Assembly (NCBI RefSeq): GCF_037038585.1
Contig: NC_092520.1
Span: 191,622,604-191,686,603 of the forward strand
Length of the DNA stretch: 64,000 nt
Direction: 5' to 3'
From: Patagioenas fasciata
Lineage: Eukaryota > Chordata > Aves > Columbiformes > Columbidae
Part shown: positions 62,801 through 64,000 of the stretch, in pieces
Numbering within the stretch: the first letter of the stretch is position 1
Layout of the letters: every line of letters begins with the position of its first letter
Notes under the pieces: generated by a model
Database searches by the model: none
What the model was told of the DNA's origin: nothing
What the model saw: only the letters and a program-made list of their open reading frames with translations
Program-made: the position numbers and the translations under genes

Positions 62801-64000
62801 GATACAGAATATATGCCATCTTCATGATCAATTAGAATAATCAATTCTCTTAGCATACTTTCAATTTGACCATCCTCCTAAAATGCTTTCTGTTCAAAAA
62901 TGCCATGAAGGCTCCCTACTCTTGCAGCCTACATATTCAGGTTAGGGGAAAATTGAAGAGTCCCACAGAGACAGTTTGATAGAAAAACTATTTGTTCAGG
63001 TTGAAGACGTGTTTTTTTTCCAAGATCCCTTCAAACAATTCAATATATAAAAAGAAACTTTGATCCTTCATGCGACTTCTTTAAATGCATCTGATTCAAA
63101 ATGCTACAGGAGGTACACAGATAAAATGAAACTTAAAGTCGTCTGCTTTTTGTAACATCTCCAGAACTACCCAACATGAATTTGCTGTGATCCTTGAACT
63201 ATATGGCAATTTCTCAGATAAACTTGCTTCCAGCAACCAGTTATAACTATTATCAAAACCTCAGGAGAAACATTCATAGATATACACTACAGTACTGTTA
63301 TCAGAATGACAGCTTTTTTATGGTTTCTGTCCTAAACTAAGCAGATATGATGTGCTTTTCACAGAACACCTGTAGAACTCTGGACAACTACCTTAGGAGG
63401 ACGTTGACCCCATATCTCATCAATGTCACCATGGCAGCCAGAATCTGTAGCCAAGTGTTATGCCAAGACTCTGGCGCTTGCGCACGGAAAAAATGGAATT
63501 CCAGTGACTATCTTCATTTGAACCCTGAGAATATTGTCATCCAAATGACAAAGGATGGAAAATACACTCTACAAGGGCAACCAACATTTCAGGATCTGCA
63601 AACATTCATAGAAAAATTTGATTGCCACTGTTATGCAGGGCACAGTTGTGAACCTAGAGCTGATATAAATGACATCCACTATCTCCATGTTTGCATTTCA
63701 GAAGATATTTGCATTCAGATATCTTCAAATTCAGTTTCTAATATAGAAGCCTCTGAAGAAAAGATCCCGTCTAACAGAACTGTATTTTCATTTACCTCTC
63801 CAAGTAAGGTGACATTATCTACACATCCTGAAATAGAAGATTTCCAATATACCTTCGGAAATGATATACTCAATAAAACAGCTGCAGGAAATATGAGTGT
63901 TGCAGCTGCCACTAGATCTGATTTAGGAGCAAATGATACTCGTACTTTCAGTAGTTCTTCATCCTATAACATAAGGATGTTTAATCTGTTTTGTTTAATT
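58916..64000 (+). CDS. SPAM1: SPAM1 (PH-20) hyaluronidase, incomplete at the window edge
   Basis: This is a GH56 hyaluronidase that hydrolyses hyaluronan. In mammals PH-20 is a GPI-anchored sperm-surface enzyme used to pass the cumulus and bind the zona. Coding exons are 58916-59878, 61450-61539 and 63365 to beyond 64000, all joined in phase 0. At least 563 codons are present, against about 509 in the human protein. The start is the ATG at 58916 (A at -3, G at +4). Residues 22-32 form the signal-peptide core, and maturation probably falls before Leu35. Catalytic Asp146 and Glu148 sit in VIDWENW at the numbers recalled for the human enzyme. Cys224/Cys240 and Cys461/Cys467 match known disulfide pairs. 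Words such as 'SIELVQQ', '[10 protein letters not shown]', 'CSQVLCQ' and '[10 protein letters not shown]' favour SPAM1 over HYAL4. No frameshift or stop was seen. The hydrophobic anchor has just begun at the window edge. Confidence 0.93.
59879..61449 (+). other. SPAM1: SPAM1 intron 1
   Basis: Bounded by GTAAGT and TCCTCTCAG. It contains a CCAA/CAAA tetranucleotide tract (60936-61065) and, around 60420-60620, a GC-richer patch without recognised homology. No second gene seen inside. Confidence 0.85.
60936..61065. repeat. CCAA/CAAA tetranucleotide repeat in SPAM1 intron 1
   Basis: About eight clean CCAA units (from about 60940) pass into CAAA units and then a degenerate A/C-rich tail. On the minus strand it is a GGTT repeat, which explains the Val-Gly-Trp-Leu strings in three overlapping minus-strand frames that are not genes. 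Confidence 0.92.
61450..61539 (+). CDS. SPAM1: SPAM1 coding exon 2
   Basis: Exactly 90 bases, 30 codons (residues 322-351), from '[14 protein letters not shown]' to 'GDMNLTQNK'. It encodes the late barrel strands of the GH56 fold, including the conserved Gly-Ile-Val-Ile-Trp-Gly. The acceptor is CTCTCAG and the donor GTATGC. Confidence 0.93.
61540..63364 (+). other. SPAM1: SPAM1 intron 2
   Basis: Bounded by GTATGC and TTTTCACAG. AT-rich, with no repeat of note and no recognised nested gene. Confidence 0.85.
63365..64000 (+). CDS. SPAM1: SPAM1 coding exon 3 (C-terminal domain and extended stalk), runs off the window
   Basis: 212 codons without a stop (residues 352-563). The first part is the cysteine-rich C-terminal domain: Cys354, '[14 protein letters not shown]', '[10 protein letters not shown]', '[11 protein letters not shown]', and the pair Cys461/Cys467 in 'VCISEDIC'. 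From about residue 470 the sequence becomes a Ser/Thr/Asn-rich linker of about 85 residues with sequons NRT, NKT, NMS and NDT, much longer than the short linker before the anchor signal in the human protein. The last residues ('RMFNLFCLI') look like the start of a hydrophobic GPI-signal or membrane tail, cut by the window end. Confidence 0.9.

Noticed and set aside
1-64000. Bacterial or phage features (operons, CRISPR, ribosome binding sites)
   Set aside because: Introns, CR1 LINEs, microsatellites and low gene density show vertebrate nuclear DNA; no regularly spaced repeats were seen.

Overview
The window reads as nuclear DNA from a bird. CR1 LINE copies are scattered through it, and their 3' ends (repeats of the form ATTCTGTG, and 'TTGGAAGGGACCTC' in antisense) are the avian type. 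The subfamily looks more like a non-galliform bird than chicken, but I cannot name a species. Gene density is low, genes are split by introns, and there are no operons. Most open frames longer than 60 codons are chance frames or LINE remnants.

Two genes can be supported. Both are GH56 hyaluronidases on the + strand. At 7229-12633 lies a decayed three-exon copy of HYAL4 (hyaluronidase 4, a chondroitin-sulfate hydrolase in mammals). It has five reading-frame changes, stop codons and small deletions, but its exon order and splice-site positions are kept, so it is a decayed original gene and not a retrocopy. At 58916-64000 lies an apparently intact SPAM1 (PH-20) gene, with two complete coding exons and most of a third that runs off the right edge. 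HYAL4 followed by SPAM1 on the same strand matches the mammalian order on human 7q31.

Layout: 1-7170 is intergenic, with a CR1 tail (about 418-525), a solo-LTR-like retroviral remnant (about 2160-2435) and a GC-rich patch. 7171-12633 is the HYAL4 pseudogene, with two CR1 fragments in its second intron. 13551-14510 is an antisense CR1 with reverse-transcriptase remnants. 14511-53400 is a long stretch without a recognisable gene, holding simple repeats, one GC-rich tract (27430-27970) and a homeodomain/octamer-like cluster (31704-31745). 53404-55340 is a sense CR1 reverse-transcriptase remnant lacking its 3' end. 55341-58695 is intergenic. 58696-64000 is SPAM1.

The main biological point is the contrast between the paralogues: the chondroitinase-type gene is dead, while the sperm-type hyaluronidase keeps every catalytic and disulfide residue I could check and carries an unusually long, glycosylation-rich C-terminal stalk. 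I found no new kind of system in the window. Comparisons with human proteins rest on family knowledge recalled without a search.
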